From the NCBI RefSeq assembly GCF_035920365.1, contig NZ_CP109150.1, positions 2,294,001-2,358,000 on the forward strand: 64,000 bases of DNA, in the 5' to 3' direction. The stretch is from Micromonospora sp. NBC_01740 (lineage in GTDB: Bacteria > Actinomycetota > Actinomycetes > Mycobacteriales > Micromonosporaceae). The notes under the pieces were generated by a model, which was given only the letters and a program-made list of their open reading frames with translations, searched no databases and was not told the DNA's origin. The translations under genes were made by a program, and so were the position numbers. Each line of letters opens with the position of its first letter. Position 1 is the first letter of the stretch. Below are positions 8,655-18,632 of this stretch, piece by piece.

Positions 8655-9935
8655 ATGAGTGCTTTCACGGCGGTTGACGTCATCCGGGTCAAGCGGGACG
8701 GGGGTGTGCTCTCCGACGCGCAGATCGACTGGGTGGTGGACGCGTACACCCGGGGGGTGGTCGCCGACGAGCAGATGTCGGCGCTGGCCATGGCGATCCT
8801 GCTGCGCGGCATGACCGGGCCGGAGATCGCCCGGTGGACCGCCGCGATGATCGCCAGCGGGGAGCGGCTCGACCTCTCCGCCGTCGACCGGCCGACCGTC
8901 GACAAGCACTCCACCGGCGGCGTCGGCGACAAGATCACCCTGCCGCTCACCCCGCTGGTCGCGGCCTGCGGTGCCGCCGTGCCGCAGCTCAGCGGCCGGG
9001 GCCTCGGGCACACCGGCGGCACGCTGGACAAGCTGGAGTCGATCCCGGGCTGGCGGGCGGCGCTGGGCAACGACGAGTTCACCGCCCAGCTCCGGGACGT
9101 CGGCGCGGCGATCTGCGCGGCCGGCGCGGGGCTCGCGCCCGCCGACCGCAAGCTGTACGCGCTGCGCGACGTGACCGGGACCGTCGAGGCCATCCCGCTG
9201 ATCGCCAGCTCGATCATGAGCAAGAAGATCGCCGAGGGCACCGGCGCGCTGGTGCTCGACGTGAAGGTCGGCTCCGGCGCGTTTATGAAGTCCGTCGAGC
9301 AGGCCCGCGAGCTGGCCCGGACGATGGTGGAGCTGGGTGGCGCGCACGGCGTACGGACCGTCGCCCTGCTCACCGAGATGTCCACCCCGCTGGGCCTGGC
9401 CATCGGCAACGCCGTCGAGGTGACCGAGTCCGTCGAGGTGCTCGCCGGGGGCGGTCCCGCCGACGTGGTCGAGCTGACCCTGGCGCTGGCCCGCGAGATG
9501 CTCGACGCGGCCGGGCTGCCGGACGTCGACCCGGCGGCGGCCCTGCGTGACGGCCGGGCGATGGACTCCTGGCGGGCGATGATCCGCGCCCAGGGCGGCG
9601 ACCCGGACGCCCCGATGCCGACCGCGAACGAGGTCGAGATGGTCCGCGCGGACACGGACGGCTTCGTCGCGGCGATCGACGCGTACGACATGGGGGTGGC
9701 GGCCTGGCGGCTCGGCGCCGGGCGGGCCCGCAAGGAGGACCCGGTCAGCGTGCCGGCGGGGGTCGTGCTGCATCGGCGTCCGGGCGACCCGGTGCGGGCG
9801 GGCGACGTCCTCTTCGAACTGCGGGCGGAGGACGCCGCCCGGATCCCGGCGGCCCGGGAGGACGCCGCGCGGGCGGTACGGATCGCGCCGACCGCACCCG
9901 CCGCGACGCCGCTGGTCATCGAGCGGATCGGCTGA
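8655..9935 (+). CDS. deoA: thymidine phosphorylase
   Basis: This 426-residue enzyme cleaves thymidine with phosphate to thymine and 2-deoxyribose-1-phosphate. Family marks include VIRVKRDGG near the start, the glycosyltransferase-family signature SGRGLGHTGGTLDK, the phosphate-loop DKHSTGGVGDK, and KVGSGAFMK. Length matches the family. AGGAAGA precedes the ATG. It follows cdd across the conserved-loop hairpin and continues the pathway: deaminated nucleosides are phosphorolysed here, and deoC and the aldehyde dehydrogenases at 33.6-36.8 kb can process the deoxyribose arm. Confidence 0.95.
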   Translation: MSAFTAVDVIRVKRDGGVLSDAQIDWVVDAYTRGVVADEQMSALAMAILLRGMTGPEIARWTAAMIASGERLDLSAVDRPTVDKHSTGGVGDKITLPLTPLVAACGAAVPQLSGRGLGHTGGTLDKLESIPGWRAALGNDEFTAQLRDVGAAICAAGAGLAPADRKLYALRDVTGTVEAIPLIASSIMSKKIAEGTGALVLDVKVGSGAFMKSVEQARELARTMVELGGAHGVRTVALLTEMSTPLGLAIGNAVEVTESVEVLAGGGPADVVELTLALAREMLDAAGLPDVDPAAALRDGRAMDSWRAMIRAQGGDPDAPMPTANEVEMVRADTDGFVAAIDAYDMGVAAWRLGAGRARKEDPVSVPAGVVLHRRPGDPVRAGDVLFELRAEDAARIPAAREDAARAVRIAPTAPAATPLVIERIG

Positions 9936-10045
9936 GCGCGGCGGTCACCGGGGCGGCATGGTGCCGGCCCGCTCGGACCGCTATCCTCCCTGGCCAGGGG
10001 GGACAACCGGCGCCGAGTCGTCGCGAGCAGACAGGAAATTTCGCC

Positions 10046-10726
10046 GTGACCGTACCTGCCCCCGATCCACGGGAGGTGCGTGAGGCGAGCCTGGACGAGC
10101 TGTCCCGGCTGGGCCTCCCGCTGCCGCCCGCCCAGTTCCCGCTCGTGTGGGAGCCCGGCGACCAGATCGAGCTCCGTCCCACCGTGGAGATCGAGGCCCG
10201 CATCGCGGTGCTGCACCTGATCCTGGCCCGCTGCTTCGGGATGCCGCCGCAGTCGGCGATGAGCTGGCTGCTCGCCTCGCACCTGGTCGAGATGGTCACG
10301 CCGCCGGAGTTCCAGTTCGTGACCGGAGGCAAGGGCGACCACCGGTCGTTCGTGCTGCACCACGACGCGCTCTTCGCGCTGGCCTGGGTGCTCGGCCTGA
10401 CCAAGCAGCTCGACCCGACGCTGCCGGTCGACGAGCGGCTGGTGGAGCGGATGCCGCACATCCACGACGGGGAGACCTTCGGCCACTGGCGGGCCCGGAT
10501 CCTCACCGCCCCGCAGCACCCCGCCGACGCGGCCGCCCTGCTGGACCTGCACTACTGCCTGGACTGGGCCTACCTGGAGACGGAACGGGCCGGCCGTACG
10601 CCGCCGGGGCTGGTGGACGCGAACGCCATCGGTCAGCGCCGGTGGGCCCTGGAGTGGGCGGTGATGCTGCGCGGGCCGTACCACGACGAGCCCCCCGGCT
10701 GGGAAGAGGTCGACCTCTCCACCTGA
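10046..10726 (+). CDS. DUF4272-like conserved protein
   Basis: The 226-residue soluble protein has no signal peptide or membrane segment. Conserved-looking stretches include RCFGMPPQSAMSWL, LFALAWVLGL and LDLHYCLDWAYLE, and I believe it belongs to the DUF4272 family, whose function is unknown to me. It starts at a GTG with AGGAAA upstream. It lies 110 bases after deoA on the same strand and ends 8 bases before a convergent methyltransferase gene. Link to nucleoside metabolism is only positional. Confidence 0.65.
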   Translation: MTVPAPDPREVREASLDELSRLGLPLPPAQFPLVWEPGDQIELRPTVEIEARIAVLHLILARCFGMPPQSAMSWLLASHLVEMVTPPEFQFVTGGKGDHRSFVLHHDALFALAWVLGLTKQLDPTLPVDERLVERMPHIHDGETFGHWRARILTAPQHPADAAALLDLHYCLDWAYLETERAGRTPPGLVDANAIGQRRWALEWAVMLRGPYHDEPPGWEEVDLST

Positions 10727-10734
10727 CCCGGCGT

Positions 10735-11613
10735 TCAGCGCGGTGCGGGGCGCCAGACGGTCAGGCGTACCGCGACGGTCACCCGGACCGGCTCGGCGAG
10801 GGCGGCGACCCGGGCGGCGAGCCCGGCCGGGTCGGTGTGCCAGGCGCTGGGGCCCATCCCGACCAGCGTCGCGACCTCCGGGCCGGTCAGCGCCAGCTCC
10901 CGCCGGTGCAGGGTGGACGCCGCCGGGGTGAAGTGCCCGCCCAGGCTCTCGGCGACCCGGTCCGCCTTGGCCGGGTCCACCCGCAGCAGGCCGAGGGCGC
11001 CGACCAGCTCGGTGAGGTGGTCCTCGGCCGGCGTGACCACCAGCAGGGCGCCGGCCGGGTCGAGGACCCGGTGGAACTCCGCGCCGTTGCGCGGCGCGAA
11101 GACGTTCAGCAGCACGGCCGCGCCGGCGTCGGCCAGGGGGAGTCGCTGCCAGGTGTCGGCGAGCGCCGCCGCCGCGCGCGGGTGCGCCCGGGCGGCCCGG
11201 CGCAGCGCCGGCTTCGACACGTCCAGGGCGAGACCCGCCGCGGCCGGCAGCGCCGCCAGCACCGCCGCGAGGTGCCGGCCGGTCCCCGCCCCGGCGTCCA
11301 CCACCAGGGGGTACGCCCCGTCGGCGCGCGCCTCGGCGACGTGCCGTACGGCCTGGGTCGCGGCGGCGGCGAGGGCGGCCGAGACGAGGTCGTAGTGGCC
11401 GGCGGCGAGGAAGTCGGCGCGGGCGGCCACCATCTCGGCGGTGTCCCCGGCGTGCGGGGCGCGGCCGGCGAGCAGGTTGACGTAGCCCTGGCGAGCCACG
11501 TCGAAGCTGTGCCGGCGCGGGCAGCGCAGCGCACGGGCGCCGCCGGTGGCGACCTCGGTCAGCGGCTCGGCGCAGACCGGGCAGCGGAGCCGGTCCACGA
11601 TGCGGGGGTCCAC
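10735..11613 (-). CDS. RlmA-type 23S rRNA (guanine-N1) methyltransferase
   Basis: The protein (292 residues) has an N-terminal zinc finger with Cys11, Cys14, Cys31 and His35 (CPVC ... CPRRH), then DVARQGYVNLL, and a class I SAM-binding fold with motif VVDAGAGTGRH. This is the layout of RlmA enzymes, which methylate G745 or G748 of 23S rRNA; actinobacterial G748 enzymes (TlrB, MyrA) contribute to resistance to tylosin-type macrolides. Which base is modified cannot be read here. The GTG start lies 4 bases after the marR stop, so the two genes form an operon, suggesting regulated rather than housekeeping expression. Confidence 0.85.
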   Translation of the reverse strand: MDPRIVDRLRCPVCAEPLTEVATGGARALRCPRRHSFDVARQGYVNLLAGRAPHAGDTAEMVAARADFLAAGHYDLVSAALAAAATQAVRHVAEARADGAYPLVVDAGAGTGRHLAAVLAALPAAAGLALDVSKPALRRAARAHPRAAAALADTWQRLPLADAGAAVLLNVFAPRNGAEFHRVLDPAGALLVVTPAEDHLTELVGALGLLRVDPAKADRVAESLGGHFTPAASTLHRRELALTGPEVATLVGMGPSAWHTDPAGLAARVAALAEPVRVTVAVRLTVWRPAPR

Positions 11614-11617
11614 CGGC

Positions 11618-12091
11618 TCATTCTCCGGGTCGGGTGAGGTGGTCGACCACCCGGTGGGTGAGCGCGTCCAGCGCGGCGACCTCGTCGGGGGTCAGCAGGT
11701 CGATGAGGTGTCGACGGACGGCCGCCACGTGACCGGGGGCGGCGGCCTCGATGGCGCGCCGGCCCTCGGCGGTGAGTACGACGACGGCGCCGCGCCCGTC
11801 CGAGGCGCACTCCTCGCGGGTGACGAGGCCGCGCTGCTGCATCCGGGTGAGGTGGTGGGAGAGCCGGCTGCGCGACCAGAGCATCCGGTCGGCCAGCTCG
11901 CTGAGCCGCAGCCGCTGGTCGGGTGTCTCCGAGAGGTCGGAGAGCACGTCGTAGTCGGGCTCGGAGAGCCCGGCGTCGCGCATCAGCTCGCGGGCCAGCT
12001 CCAGGTCGAGCAGGCGGCGCATCCGCCGGTAGCCCCGCCAGGCGTTCTGCTCGCGCTCGTCCAGCCAGCGTGGTTGTGCCATGCCGATCAT
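11618..12091 (-). CDS. MarR family transcriptional regulator
   Basis: This 157-residue winged-helix protein has the helical dimer region WRGYRRMRRLLDLELAR at its N-terminus and the DNA-binding unit LRLSELADRMLWSRSRLSHHLTRM with the wing REECASDGRGAVVVLTAEG. Two possible ATGs lie 9 bases apart (12091 and 12082). It is the first gene of a two-gene operon with the rRNA methyltransferase and is divergent from a PPOX-type reductase. A long inverted repeat between the divergent genes is its likely operator. Confidence 0.9.
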   Translation of the reverse strand: MIGMAQPRWLDEREQNAWRGYRRMRRLLDLELARELMRDAGLSEPDYDVLSDLSETPDQRLRLSELADRMLWSRSRLSHHLTRMQQRGLVTREECASDGRGAVVVLTAEGRRAIEAAAPGHVAAVRRHLIDLLTPDEVAALDALTHRVVDHLTRPGE

Positions 12092-12098
12092 CCTAGCT

Positions 12099-12154
12099 AT
12101 CTGGTTGACATGTCATCAACCTGCCTCCTACGGTGAGTGACATGTCAACCAGAT
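12099..12154. promoter_or_regulatory. inverted-repeat operator between marR and PPOX gene
   Basis: ATCTGGTTGACATGTCA at 12099-12115 is repeated exactly in inverse orientation at 12138-12154, with a 22-bp spacer. One arm contains the TTGACA of the rightward promoter; the other overlaps its predicted start of transcription. This is the expected place for the adjacent MarR repressor to bind. Confidence 0.75.
12105..12134 (+). promoter_or_regulatory. rightward promoter of PPOX operon
   Basis: TTGACA at 12105-12110 and TACGGT at 12129-12134 are separated by 18 bp. The predicted start of transcription (about 12141) coincides with the ATG of a short ORF at 12142, so the message is probably leaderless. 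Confidence 0.6.
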
Positions 12155-12213
12155 TGCCGGGCCGGCTGGCCCGACTCACCGCCGCCCTCGCCCCGCTGCG
12201 GGTGACGGCGTGA
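12142..12213 (+). CDS. putative 23-residue leaderless leader ORF
   Basis: An ATG at the predicted +1 opens a frame for MSTRLPGRLARLTAALAPL and four more residues, ending in TGA that overlaps the GTG start of the PPOX gene (GTGA). The downstream gene has no clear ribosome binding site, so translation of this peptide may deliver ribosomes to it. The peptide is Arg/Leu/Ala-rich and resembles nothing I know. It could instead be an untranslated leader. Confidence 0.4.
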   Translation: MSTRLPGRLARLTAALAPLRVTA

Positions 12214-12623
12214 CCGCCCGGCTGTGGGAGCTGTTCGGCGAGCGCGGCCGGGGCGTGCTGGTGACCCTGCGCCGCGACGGCCGGCCCCAGCTGTCCAACC
12301 TCGACTTCCTCGCCGAGCCCGGCCTGATCCGATGCTCCACCACCGACGGCCGGGCCAAGGTGCGCAACCTGCGCCGCGACCCGCGGGCCAGCCTGCACGT
12401 CACCACCGCCGACGGCGGGGCCTACGCGGTCGCGGAGGGCGTGGTCACGCTCACCCCGCCCGCGGCGGCGGCCGGTGACGCCACCGTCGAGGAGCTGGTC
12501 GAGGTCTACCGGCGCATCCGCGGCGAGCACCCCGACTGGGCGGACTACCGGGCGGCGATGGTCGCCGACGGCCGGCTGGTGCTCCGGCTCGCCGTCGAGC
12601 GGCTGTACGGCTGGCGTCCCTGA
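12210..12623 (+). CDS. PPOX-class (F420-dependent type) oxidoreductase
   Basis: This 137-residue protein has the split-barrel flavin/F420-binding fold, seen in RGVLVTLRRDGRPQLSNLDF, the central STTDGRAKVRNLRRDPRASLHV and a C-terminal VLRLAVERLYGW. Small actinobacterial members use F420H2 or flavin to reduce diverse substrates; the substrate here is unknown. It is divergent from a MarR gene across an inverted-repeat operator, so it is probably induced by a small molecule sensed by MarR. The GTG start overlaps the stop of a short upstream ORF. Confidence 0.85.
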   Translation: MTARLWELFGERGRGVLVTLRRDGRPQLSNLDFLAEPGLIRCSTTDGRAKVRNLRRDPRASLHVTTADGGAYAVAEGVVTLTPPAAAAGDATVEELVEVYRRIRGEHPDWADYRAAMVADGRLVLRLAVERLYGWRP

Positions 12624-12679
12624 CCGGATCCCGGCCGGTCCCGTCGGCCGCTTCCCGTGCGGCCGACTAGGGTCTGAGC

Positions 12680-13759
12680 ATGGTCGCGACAATCCGTTAC
12701 GAGGACATCGTCAAGGTCCCGAAGGCGCTGCTGCACGATCACCTCGACGGCGGCCTGCGGCCGGCGACGATCGTCGAACTGGCCGCCGAGGTGGGGCACG
12801 AACTGCCCACCACCGACCCCGAGGCGCTCGGCCGCTGGTTCGTCGAGGCGGCCGACTCCGGCTCCCTGGAGCGCTACCTCGAGACGTTCGCGCACACCGT
12901 CGCCGTCATGCAGACCGCGTCGGCGCTGCGTCGGGTGGCCCGGGAGTGCGCCCAGGACCTGGCCGCCGACGGGGTGGTCTACGCCGAGGTGCGGTTCGCC
13001 CCGGAGCAGCACCTGGAGCGGGACCTCACCCTGGACGAGGTGGTCGAGGCGGTGCTGGCCGGCTTCGTCGAGGGCACCGCGCTGGCCGCCGAGGAGGGCC
13101 GGCAGATCCGGGTCGGCACGCTGCTCACCGCGATGCGGCACGCCGCCCGGTCGCAGGAGATCGCCGAGCTGGCCGTCCGGCACCGGGACGCCGGGGTGGT
13201 CGGCTTCGACATCGCCGGTGCCGAGGCGGGCTTCCCGCCCACCCGGCACCTGGACGCCTTCGAGTACCTCCAGCGGGAGAACTTCCACTTCACCATCCAC
13301 GCCGGCGAGGCGTTCGGCCTGCCGTCGATCTGGCAGGCGATCCAGTGGTGCGGGGCGGACCGGCTCGGCCACGGGGTGCGGATCGTGGACGACATCACGC
13401 CCGGCCCGGAGCCGGTGCTCGGCCGGCTGGCCGCGTACGTGCGGGACAAGCGGATCCCGCTGGAGCTGTGCCCGTCCTCGAACGTGCAGACCGGCGCCGC
13501 CCCCTCGATCGCCGAGCACCCGATCGGGCTGCTACGGGACCTGCGGTTCCGGGCGACGGTGAACACCGACAACCGGCTGATGAGCGGCACGTCGATGTCC
13601 CGGGAGATGGCCCTGCTGGTGGACGCCTTCGGCTACGGCTGGAAGGAGCTCCAGTGGTTCACCATCAACGCCATGAAGAGCGCCTTCATCCCGTTCGACG
13701 AGCGGCTGAAGATCATCGACGAGGTGATCAAGCCCGCGTACGGCAAGCTGCTGGGCTGA
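12680..13759 (+). CDS. add: adenosine deaminase
   Basis: The enzyme (359 residues) converts adenosine and deoxyadenosine to inosine forms. Zinc ligands and catalytic residues are visible: HDHLDGG near residue 14, [14 protein letters not shown] and the SSNVQTG segment followed by [11 protein letters not shown] with the catalytic Asp. TAGGGT at 12668-12673 places transcription start close to the ATG, so the mRNA is probably leaderless. It extends the purine side of the salvage set around it and converges on a uridine-kinase-like gene. Confidence 0.95.
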   Translation: MVATIRYEDIVKVPKALLHDHLDGGLRPATIVELAAEVGHELPTTDPEALGRWFVEAADSGSLERYLETFAHTVAVMQTASALRRVARECAQDLAADGVVYAEVRFAPEQHLERDLTLDEVVEAVLAGFVEGTALAAEEGRQIRVGTLLTAMRHAARSQEIAELAVRHRDAGVVGFDIAGAEAGFPPTRHLDAFEYLQRENFHFTIHAGEAFGLPSIWQAIQWCGADRLGHGVRIVDDITPGPEPVLGRLAAYVRDKRIPLELCPSSNVQTGAAPSIAEHPIGLLRDLRFRATVNTDNRLMSGTSMSREMALLVDAFGYGWKELQWFTINAMKSAFIPFDERLKIIDEVIKPAYGKLLG

Positions 13760-13766
13760 CCACGGC

Positions 13767-13789
13767 GGGCCGCCGCGTTCCGGCGGTCC
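13767..13789. terminator. hairpin between convergent add and kinase genes
   Basis: GGGCCGCCG at 13767-13775 pairs with CGGCGGTCC at 13781-13789 (one G-T pair) around a 5-nt loop. It lies between convergent stops and fits a bidirectional, U-run-free actinobacterial terminator. Confidence 0.5.
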
Positions 13790-13791
13790 GG

Positions 13792-14397
13792 TCAGGTGCG
13801 GTGCGGGTGGCCGGCGAGCAGGCCGGCCACCGCGCGCAGCACCTCGCCCGCCCGGGCCGCCTCGGCACCCAGGCCGGTCTGCCGCCGCAGCACCGCCGGC
13901 TCGGCGCGCAGCAGCGCCAGGCCGCGGCGCACCAGCACCCCGGGCGCCTTGCGCTGCTCGGCGAGGTCGCGCGCCAGCCGGCGGACGAAGGTCGCCCCCC
14001 GGGGGCGCCGCAGGGCGTACGCCCCGGCCAGGACCCCTCTCCGGCGGCACTCCTCGACGATCTCGGCCGCGAAGATCCCTTCGGCCACGAAAAGTGGCGA
14101 ACCGGCGACCTCGAATGGCCGGGTGGACACCCGACGGTCCGCACCGATCGCATAAACCGGCACATCGGCCTTGCCCTCCCTGGCCAGTCGGGCAATCGTC
14201 TCCACGGCCGCTGCGGCGTCCCAGGAGCGCGGGGACTCCCAATCCACCAGGCCGTTTCGTCGCGGCAACGTAGGGTCGTCACCGTCCTTGTAGAAGTCGT
14301 CCAGACAGAGCACCGGAAGACCGGTTCGCTGCGCTATGTACGACTTTCCGGACCCGGATGGACCGGCGAGCAGGACAACGCGATGGGGCTGCTTCAT
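13792..14397 (-). CDS. uridine kinase-like P-loop kinase
   Basis: This 201-residue protein opens with Walker A GPSGSGKS and continues with LCLDDFYKDGD, VDWESPRSWD and FVAEGIFA, the layout of the uridine kinase/phosphoribulokinase superfamily. It lacks the long C-terminal region of classical Udk but keeps the core. Salvage genes on both sides (add, cdd, upp) make a nucleoside kinase role plausible. The N-terminus MKQPHRVVLLAG fits directly into the first beta strand, supporting the ATG. A noncoding stretch of ~190 bp, AT-richer than average, separates it from cvnA. Confidence 0.8.
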   Translation of the reverse strand: MKQPHRVVLLAGPSGSGKSYIAQRTGLPVLCLDDFYKDGDDPTLPRRNGLVDWESPRSWDAAAAVETIARLAREGKADVPVYAIGADRRVSTRPFEVAGSPLFVAEGIFAAEIVEECRRRGVLAGAYALRRPRGATFVRRLARDLAEQRKAPGVLVRRGLALLRAEPAVLRRQTGLGAEAARAGEVLRAVAGLLAGHPHRT

Positions 14398-14590
14398 TAC
14401 CTTCAGTGACTCCGGCCAGACGGATTGCTATCAAATTGCATCAACATCTCATCACACCGCTGGCTGCGGCCAACCTGGGCTTTCTCTTTCGCAGGTAGCG
14501 TGATGGAATCTCGGATGGTCCGGCCCGCAGGGTCGGCCGCTGGTCCTTGTCCAGGGGCAACGCGGATCCAGAAATCGCGAGGGCGGTGAC

Positions 14591-17500
14591 GTGAGCAAAC
14601 GGCCAAAGCCGGCGGGCTCCTTCCTGTCGCGTCTGCGCCGGCCGGCCGGTCGGTTCCGCGACATGCCGATCTGGTCCAAGCTCGGTCTCATCATGATCGT
14701 GCCGACCATCGCCACGGTGGTCGTGGGCACCAGTGGTCTGGTCGACCACCTGGAGACCCTCAACAACGCCAACCGGGCCGGCGACCTGGCCAACCTCGTC
14801 GGCTACTCGGGCGACCTGGTCGACACCCTCCAGGACGAGCGGACCAACGCGCTGCGCCTGCTGGGCGTCCCGCGCGGCCAGGACAACGCTCGCTACAAGC
14901 AGGCGTACGAGCGGGCCAACGCCGAGGTCGACGAGGCCAAGAAGTCGTACTCCCAGCAGCGGGCCGAGGTCGAGGACCTTCCGGCCAACCTCGACGGTCT
15001 GCTGGGCGAGATCGACCAGACGCTGACCGACCTGCCCGGCACCCGCAGCCAGGTCTTCAACGGCAAGCTCGGGCTCGTCCCGGCCATGCAGGCCTACGAC
15101 GGCCTGATCGACGACCTGATCAGCATCCGCGACTCGGCCACCCAGCTCGCCGGCGACAACGAGCTCAGCGACAAGATGCGCGCGTCGACCGCCACCGCCC
15201 GGAACAAGGAGTTCCTCTCCCGCCGCCGCGACGTGGTGCACCGGGCGTTCATCCAGCAGCGGCTCACCCCGAACCTGCGCAACGAGTACATCGCCACCAG
15301 CACCGGCTCCAGCCAGTGGCTGCAGAGCTTCCAGGTGGTGGCCAGCCAGCCCGAGCAGGAGTACTACGCCCAGGTGGTCGCCGGCCCCGACCTGCGCGAG
15401 GCGAACACCTACAACAGCTGGCTCAACGGCATCACCACCGCCGACAGCCTGACCGGCGCCCCGTTCGACGCCGACCAGTGGGACGCGGCGATGGTGGCCA
15501 ACGCCAAGCTGATCCGCACGGTCGAGACGAAGATCGACCGTGAGGTCGTCGCGGGCGCCGAGAACCTCCGCTCGGACGTGCAGCGCCAGGTGTTCCTGGA
15601 GACCGGCCTGCTGCTCAGCATGCTGCTCCTGGCGATCCTCTTCGCCTACCTGGTCGCCCGCTCGATGGCCCGCTCCCTGCGCGACCTGCGCCAGGGCGCC
15701 CTCTCCATCGCCCAGTACGGCCTGCCCCAGGCCGTGGCCCGGCTGCGCGACCCCAAGGTGACCGGTCAGCTCTCCCCGGTGCAGCTCGCCAACCAGATCG
15801 CCGAGCCGCTGCCGGTGCGCAGCAAGGACGAGTTCGGCCAGGTGACCGAGGCGTTCAACGCGGTCCACCTGGAGGCCGTCCGCACCGCCGCCGAACAGGC
15901 CGCGCTGCGCGCGTCCGTCGCGACGATGTTCGTCAACCTGGCCCGCCGCTCGCAGATCCTGGTCGACCGCCTGATCGGTCACCTCGACCGGCTGGAGCGC
16001 GGCGAGGAGGACCCGGACCGGCTGGCCGAGCTGTTCCAGCTCGACCACCTGGCCACCCGGATGCGCCGTAACGACGAGAACCTCCTGGTGCTCGCCGGCG
16101 CCGACTCCACCCGCGTGCAGCGGCAGCCGGCCGCGCTGATCGACGTGCTCCGGGCGGCCCAGTCCGAGGTCGAGCACTACACCCGGATCGAGTTCGGGGT
16201 GATCGACCGGGACATCGAGGTCGCGGCGCACGCCGTCAACGACCTGGTCCACCTGGTCGCCGAGCTGTTCGACAACGCCACCGCCTTCTCGCCGCCGGAC
16301 TCGCACGTCATGGTGGAGGCCCGGCGCGTCGGCGACCGCGCGTCGCTCTACGTGGAGGACCGGGGCATCGGGATCAGCCCCGACCAGCTCCACGACCTCA
16401 ACGAGCGGCTCGCCACGCCGCCGCAGGTCGACGTGGCCGTCTCGCGGATGATGGGCCTGGTCGTGGTCGCCCGGCTGGCGTCCCGGCACGGCGTCAAGGT
16501 CGAGCTGCGTCCGGGCACCGACCGGGGGACCGTCGCCGAGGTGGTCATGCCGACCTCGGTGCTCGTGCCCCGGGCGCTCTCCGGCCGCCCGCAGTCGTCG
16601 CCCGCGCTGCCGGCGCCCGGCCCGCAGTCGCACGGCCCGGCTCCCGCCTTCGGCGCGCTGCCGGCGCTCGGCAACGGCCCGGCCAACCCGATGCCCACGC
16701 AGCGCCCCGGCGAGTCCGGCAACCAGGTCACCCTGGGCGGCCGGCCGTTCGACCCGGCGCCGCGCAACGGGGCCGGCACGCCGACCGGCTCGACGCGGTC
16801 CATGCCGGCCTGGTCGGACCTGACCGGCGCCAGCGGCTTCAACGGCGGCGAGGCCTACCGGCCGCGCACGTCGAACGGCGAGCCGATCGACCCGCTGCCG
16901 CAGCGCCGGTTGACCGACGACCAGGACGCCACGGGCCAGCAGCAGGCCGTTCCCCGGCAGCTGCCCAGCAGCCCCGAGGCCCGGCCGTACTCCGTCCCGC
17001 CGGTCTCCGCGCCGCCCGTGCCCTACGCGGGCCCGCCGGTGTCGACCCCGCCGGTTCCCTACTCCGCGCCGCCGGTGTCCAGCCCGCCGGTCTCCGGCAT
17101 GCCGGTCTCGGCGTCACCCGTCTCCGGCCACCCGTACTCGGGCCCGCCGGTCTCGGCCGCGCCGTACTCCGGCCCGCCGTACTCGCCGCCGTCGACCGGC
17201 CCGCTGCCGCAGCGCCCGGCCCCCGGCATGCCGGGTCCGAGCACGCCGGCGCCGCCGGCCTGGCCGCCGGTCGCCGGTGCGGACCGGGACGTGGCGACCC
17301 CGCCGGTGCCCGAGCGGCTGGCCGCCGCGCTGGACATGACGACCGAACTGCCGCGGGTGCCGCGCTCCGGCGCGCCGACCCCGGCGGCCCAGGCTCCCGC
17401 GCCGGCGGAGCGGTCGGCACCGGCCGTCCCGCAGGCGCGACCGACCACGCCGCCAGCCCAGACCCCGCAGCGGTACGCGGACGAGACGATGGAGCTGCCG

Positions 17501-18133
17501 ATCTTCCGGGAGCTCGAGTCGGCCTGGTTCCGTACCCGCCGCCCGGGGCCGGAGGAGGCGGCACCGGCCGCCGAGAAGACGCCGACCAACGGTGCACCGA
17601 CCCAGCAGTTCGCCCGGGTCGACGCCGGCGGTCGGGCCGTGCAGCCGACACCACCCGGGACGACAGGTAACGCACCGATGGCAGACACTCCGGCGGCCGG
17701 AGGAGCGCCGCGCGAGAACGGACCGACGACCAACGGGGGTGCCCGCCCCGGCGTCGCCGACAGCTTCGGTCACCGCCGGTCCTCGCAACAGACCGGGGGT
17801 TGGCAGACCGCGGCCGACGACGGGTGGCGCGCCGCCTCGGCGGCGACCGAGGTGCCCGTCGCGGCGACCACCTCGACCGGTCTCCCCAAGCGCACCCCGA
17901 TGGCGCAGCTGGTGCCCGGCGCGGTGGAGAAGCCCACCACCTCGGTGCAGCGGCGTACGCCGGAGGCTGTCCGAGGCCTGCTTTCGGCCTACCATCGGGG
18001 CGTGCAGCGGGGGCGTACGAACCCGTCGGACAGCAACCCGACCAGCCCGGAGGCGACTCCGGGAGGGCAGCAATCCTCGCAGTCTGGCTCAGGCCCAATG
18101 GCCGGGAGCGGGCAGAAGGAGCAAGAACGATGA
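14591..18133 (+). CDS. cvnA: conservon sensor kinase CvnA, nitrate/nitrite-sensor type
   Basis: The 1180-residue membrane kinase heads a four-gene conservon. Helices near residues 30-50 and 337-357 bracket an extracytoplasmic helical sensor region of the NIT type. HAMP-like sequence follows, then an atypical dimerisation segment with [16 protein letters not shown] (His near 485) and an ATPase domain with N-box ELFDNATAF (~557) and VEDRGIGIS (~590). From ~650 on the protein is Pro/Ala/Ser-rich with PPVS and PPYS repeats. The last ~180 residues contain [13 protein letters not shown] and [14 protein letters not shown], motifs that reappear in the protein at 21034-23628. Start is GTG. Its stop overlaps cvnB. 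Confidence 0.92.
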   Translation: MSKRPKPAGSFLSRLRRPAGRFRDMPIWSKLGLIMIVPTIATVVVGTSGLVDHLETLNNANRAGDLANLVGYSGDLVDTLQDERTNALRLLGVPRGQDNARYKQAYERANAEVDEAKKSYSQQRAEVEDLPANLDGLLGEIDQTLTDLPGTRSQVFNGKLGLVPAMQAYDGLIDDLISIRDSATQLAGDNELSDKMRASTATARNKEFLSRRRDVVHRAFIQQRLTPNLRNEYIATSTGSSQWLQSFQVVASQPEQEYYAQVVAGPDLREANTYNSWLNGITTADSLTGAPFDADQWDAAMVANAKLIRTVETKIDREVVAGAENLRSDVQRQVFLETGLLLSMLLLAILFAYLVARSMARSLRDLRQGALSIAQYGLPQAVARLRDPKVTGQLSPVQLANQIAEPLPVRSKDEFGQVTEAFNAVHLEAVRTAAEQAALRASVATMFVNLARRSQILVDRLIGHLDRLERGEEDPDRLAELFQLDHLATRMRRNDENLLVLAGADSTRVQRQPAALIDVLRAAQSEVEHYTRIEFGVIDRDIEVAAHAVNDLVHLVAELFDNATAFSPPDSHVMVEARRVGDRASLYVEDRGIGISPDQLHDLNERLATPPQVDVAVSRMMGLVVVARLASRHGVKVELRPGTDRGTVAEVVMPTSVLVPRALSGRPQSSPALPAPGPQSHGPAPAFGALPALGNGPANPMPTQRPGESGNQVTLGGRPFDPAPRNGAGTPTGSTRSMPAWSDLTGASGFNGGEAYRPRTSNGEPIDPLPQRRLTDDQDATGQQQAVPRQLPSSPEARPYSVPPVSAPPVPYAGPPVSTPPVPYSAPPVSSPPVSGMPVSASPVSGHPYSGPPVSAAPYSGPPYSPPSTGPLPQRPAPGMPGPSTPAPPAWPPVAGADRDVATPPVPERLAAALDMTTELPRVPRSGAPTPAAQAPAPAERSAPAVPQARPTTPPAQTPQRYADETMELPIFRELESAWFRTRRPGPEEAAPAAEKTPTNGAPTQQFARVDAGGRAVQPTPPGTTGNAPMADTPAAGGAPRENGPTTNGGARPGVADSFGHRRSSQQTGGWQTAADDGWRAASAATEVPVAATTSTGLPKRTPMAQLVPGAVEKPTTSVQRRTPEAVRGLLSAYHRGVQRGRTNPSDSNPTSPEATPGGQQSSQSGSGPMAGSGQKEQER

Positions 18134-18534
18134 CAACTACGCAGGATCTCGGTTGGCTGCTGGCCAACTTCGCCGACCGGGTACCCGGTGTCGCGCACGC
18201 GGTCGCCGTCTCCGCGGACGGACTGCTCCTCGCGTCGTCACGGGACCTCCCGCGGGACCGGGCCGATCAGCTGGCCGCGATCGCGTCCGGTCTGGTCAGC
18301 CTCACCCAGGGCGCGGCCCGCTGCTTCGAGGGAGGCGCGGTGCTGCAGACAGTGGTGGAGATGGACAATGGCTTCCTGTTCCTGATGTCCATCTCGGACG
18401 GATCGTCGTTCGCGGTGCTCGCCGCCCGCAGCAGCGACGTGGGACAGGTGGGCTACGAGATGGCCCTGCTGGTCGACCGGGTGGGCGACGCGTTGACCCC
18501 GCAGCCACGCGCGGCTGCGGGAATGCTGGGCTGA
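18130..18534 (+). CDS. cvnB: conservon roadblock/LC7 protein CvnB
   Basis: This 134-residue protein is a roadblock/LC7-domain protein, the second conserved conservon product. [20 protein letters not shown] leads into [14 protein letters not shown], and the domain ends in [19 protein letters not shown], typical of MglB-like partners of small GTPases. It probably docks to CvnA and to the GTPase CvnD. The ATG overlaps the cvnA stop (ATGA), so translation is coupled. A 98-bp gap follows before cvnC. Confidence 0.93.
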   Translation: MTTTQDLGWLLANFADRVPGVAHAVAVSADGLLLASSRDLPRDRADQLAAIASGLVSLTQGAARCFEGGAVLQTVVEMDNGFLFLMSISDGSSFAVLAARSSDVGQVGYEMALLVDRVGDALTPQPRAAAGMLG

Positions 18535-18632
18535 CGACACGTTGACCCGTGAGGTCGGCGGGGTGACAACGACAACGACGACGACGGCTCCATCCGGGGC
18601 CGGTGCCGGGTGCGAGGGAGGTGAGCGGCGAC

